DNA from: WTGU01 sp965200925
GTDB taxonomy: Bacteria; Pseudomonadota; Alphaproteobacteria; UBA828
Direction: 5' to 3'
Length of the DNA stretch: 64,000 nucleotides
Assembly: GCA_965200925.1 (NCBI GenBank)
Contig: OZ241738.1
Span: 186,001 to 250,000 of the forward strand
The notes beneath the pieces were generated by a model. That model was not told the origin of the DNA. It worked only from the letters and a program-made list of their open reading frames with translations, and ran no database searches. Position numbers and translations under genes: made by a program. Positions 62,177 to 64,000 of the stretch are shown piece by piece (position 1 is the first letter of the stretch; each line of letters opens with the position of its first letter).

Positions 62177-63510
62177 GACGACCGGTCTCCGGGGCCGCCC
62201 TGCCGACCGCCCGCGCTGGCGGCCGCCCGTGCCTCCCGCGCGGCCGCCAGCGCGGCGGCCAGTTCGCGCGTGAGACCGGGCGCCAGATGCGGCGCGTGGT
62301 CGCGCCGGAACCGCCCGACGGCCTCGAAGGTGCGGGGGCCGGCGATGCCGTCTACCTTCCCGTCGTAATAGCCCAGCGCTTTGAGGAGGCGCTGCACGCG
62401 GACGGCGAGATTACCGAACCCGTCCGCCGGCCTGGGTGAGGCGGCGGGGGACGAGGCCTCGACGCGGGCGTTCCGCGCGGCGAGGTGGGCCGTGACCCCG
62501 GCCGCCAGGACCTCCGCCGCCGCCCGCTCCCGGGGCGAAAGGAGGCGCGCGATCCGGTCGCGATAGGCGGCGGCGTCCGCCCCCTCGTCGGCTTCGGCAG
62601 CGACGGAAAACCAAGCCATCGCCCGCACCAAGTCGCGCGCGCCCCCGAGGCCATTGGCATAAAGCTGGCCCAGCGCCGTCTGGCTCGCCGAATCGCCCTG
62701 CTCGGCCGCGGCGCGGTACCAGCGGCGGGCCTCCTCGAAGTCGCGTTCCACGCCGTAGCCGAGATAGTGAAGCGTCGCCAGATTGCCTTGCGCGACGGCG
62801 AGGCCGAGCAGCGCCGCGCGCAGGTACCAAGCCGCCGCCGCGCTGTAATTCTGCCGTCCGTTCGCGCCCTTCTCGTAGAGGTAGCCGAGATTGTTCATGG
62901 CGCGCGGCTCGCCGTTGGCGGCGGCGCGCAGGTACCAGCGAAGGGCGCGGCGCGAATCGCGCGTAGCCCCCAGCCCCTCGTCGTGGAGCGCCGCGATGTT
63001 GTACTGGGCCTGGGGCAGGCCCTGCTCGGCGGCGCGTTGGTACCAGCCGGCGGCCGTGGCGTGGTTCTGGGTGATGCCGAGGCCTCGGTCGTAGGCCACG
63101 CCGAGCGCGTATTGCGCTTCCGCCGAGCCTGCGCGGGCCGCCGCTTCGAGCAGCGCGACGGGGTCCTCCTCCGCGTCGGCGTCGAGCGCACCGGCCTGGT
63201 GGAGCCGCATCAGCGCGACCCGCGCGGGCGCCAGACGGCGCGAAGCGGCCTGCCGATACCAGTGCGCCGCCTTCTCGAGGTCCGCGGCCGTGCCGAAACC
63301 GCTCTCGTAGAGTGCGCCGAGATTGAACTGCGCATCAATGTCGCCGGCGCGGGCGAGCGGCGCCCAGGCTGCCTGCGCCGCCGCGTAGTCGCCGCGCCGG
63401 AAGGCCTCGTAGCCGGCGAAGAAATCGCCGGTGGCCGCACCGGGCGTCGCGGCCTGCGCCATGCCCAGCAAGGCGGCGAGCGGCAGGGCGAGAGAGACTC
63501 CGCGAAGCAT
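62173..63510 (-). CDS. Sel1-repeat protein with C-terminal peptidoglycan-binding domain
   Basis: Probably periplasmic protein of 445 residues. A signal peptide ends at AQA (residue 20). Eight or so Sel1/TPR repeats follow (for example AQFNLGALYESGFG near 58 and AQYALGVAYDRGLG near 132), then a C-terminal PG_binding_1-like domain (about 380-435; RLLKALGYYDGKVDGIAGPRTF). ATG 63510 is chosen for the signal peptide; an upstream in-frame ATG at 63573 would bury it. Just upstream of bamD, to which it is coupled. A cell-wall or envelope role is inferred. Confidence 0.85.
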   Translation of the reverse strand: MLRGVSLALPLAALLGMAQAATPGAATGDFFAGYEAFRRGDYAAAQAAWAPLARAGDIDAQFNLGALYESGFGTAADLEKAAHWYRQAASRRLAPARVALMRLHQAGALDADAEEDPVALLEAAARAGSAEAQYALGVAYDRGLGITQNHATAAGWYQRAAEQGLPQAQYNIAALHDEGLGATRDSRRALRWYLRAAANGEPRAMNNLGYLYEKGANGRQNYSAAAAWYLRAALLGLAVAQGNLATLHYLGYGVERDFEEARRWYRAAAEQGDSASQTALGQLYANGLGGARDLVRAMAWFSVAAEADEGADAAAYRDRIARLLSPRERAAAEVLAAGVTAHLAARNARVEASSPAASPRPADGFGNLAVRVQRLLKALGYYDGKVDGIAGPRTFEAVGRFRRDHAPHLAPGLTRELAAALAAAREARAAASAGGRQGGPGDRSS

Positions 63511-63602
63511 GTCCGATCCGGTCGTTGCGCGTCGGGCGCGGGCTTCTCCGTGCGCCTCCGCGCCAGCTTGCATGTTCGCGTGCGATCGTCAATAAACCGC
63601 GC

Positions 63603-64000
63603 GTGCGGCTTCGGATGTTCCAGGTCGATGCGTTCGCGGACGCCGTGTTCGGCGGTAATCCCGCCGCCGTCTGTCCGCTCGATTCCTGGCCGGGCGACGA
63701 CACTCTCCAGGCGATCGCGCGGGAGAACAACCTGTCGGAGACGGCCTTCTTCGTCCCGGCGGGCGAGGCTTACGCGCTGCGCTGGTTCACGCCGGCGGCC
63801 GAGGTGGACCTGTGCGGCCACGCGACTCTGGCCAGCGCCTATGTGGTGTTCCGGCATGTGCGGCGCACGGCCCGTTCCGTCGCCTTCGAGAGTCGGAGCG
63901 GGCGGCTCACGGTGACCCGTGAAGAGGACGGCGGGCTGACCATGGACTTCCCCGCGCTCGTCGCCGCTCCCGTGGCCGTGCCCGCTGCCCTCTCGGCGGG
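63603..64000 (+). CDS. PhzF-family isomerase, 5' part
   Basis: The reading frame runs off the window at 64000 with 132 codons visible. MFQVDAFADAVFGGNPAAVCPL at the N-terminus, NNLSETAFFVPAG near 46 with the catalytic Glu, and the GHATLASAYVVF motif near 82 are those of PhzF/diaminopimelate-epimerase-fold proteins. GTG 63603 agrees best with homologue starts; ATG 63615 is possible. Divergent from the Sel1 gene. Confidence 0.88.
   Translation, partial: MRLRMFQVDAFADAVFGGNPAAVCPLDSWPGDDTLQAIARENNLSETAFFVPAGEAYALRWFTPAAEVDLCGHATLASAYVVFRHVRRTARSVAFESRSGRLTVTREEDGGLTMDFPALVAAPVAVPAALSA

Overview
The window is a very GC-rich bacterial chromosome segment, most likely from an alphaproteobacterium. 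The evidence is gene order and family content: purC-purS-purQ-purL-bolA-grxD, murA-DUF2948-hisG(short)-hisD-UPF0262-phosphatase-maf-rng, bamD-recN-ligA, a heterotetrameric sarcosine oxidase operon and a liv operon ending in a DUF6867 protein. Overlapping starts (GTGA, ATGA, TTGA) are used throughout. A Rhodospirillales/Geminicoccales-like lineage is a guess from gene order and cannot be fixed from this sequence alone.

Layout. 1-6.8 kb: branched-chain amino acid/amide ABC transporter (livM, livG, livF, DUF6867), a repeat-built coiled-coil protein, a frameshifted periplasmic binding protein gene and an amidase. 6.8-11.5 kb: an imperfect inverted repeat, a C13 tract lying between candidate -35 and -10 hexamers, and a roughly 1520-residue autotransporter. 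11.7-16.7 kb: purine genes, bolA, grxD and a DOPA-dioxygenase-like protein. 16.6-22.2 kb, minus strand: cupin, rpsD, trmJ, cysS, nadE and an internally deleted NYN gene. 22.4-26.7 kb: a ThDP enzyme, then an AT-richer island with a fused AbrB/restriction-helicase remnant and an intact three-gene module (STAS + GHKL ATPase, DUF4325 STAS-like protein, membrane-anchored coiled-coil protein). 26.7-32 kb: M14 carboxypeptidase, msrB, a dehydrogenase-rhodanese fusion, an EamA transporter, and decayed DNA including an AAA-ATPase remnant. 32.2-37.3 kb: soxBDAG. 37.4-45 kb: murA, DUF2948, hisG, hisD, UPF0262, phosphatase, maf, RNase G-like, Ca2+/Na+ antiporter and tRNA-Phe. 45.3-50.6 kb: catabolic genes (hydantoinase B, MHPCO-like flavin monooxygenase, alpha/beta hydrolase, amidohydrolase). 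50.6-52.4 kb: an AT-rich, doubly disrupted GmrSD-type restriction gene. 52.5-64 kb: SnoaL-like protein, class III aminotransferase, PccA-like carboxylase, SMR transporter, lipB, ligA, recN, bamD, a Sel1-repeat protein and the start of a PhzF-family gene.

Functionally, the accessory genes point to uptake and breakdown of nitrogenous organics (amino acids, amides, sarcosine, hydantoin-like and possibly pyridine-ring compounds), interspersed with conserved housekeeping operons. Defence-type genes are mostly decayed (NYN, AbrB/helicase, AAA ATPase, GmrSD). The intact exception in the AT-rich island is the STAS/GHKL-DUF4325-membrane protein operon, the best candidate here for an undescribed system. 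The autotransporter, with homopolymer tracts in its candidate promoter and in its signal-peptide codons, is the best candidate for phase variation.
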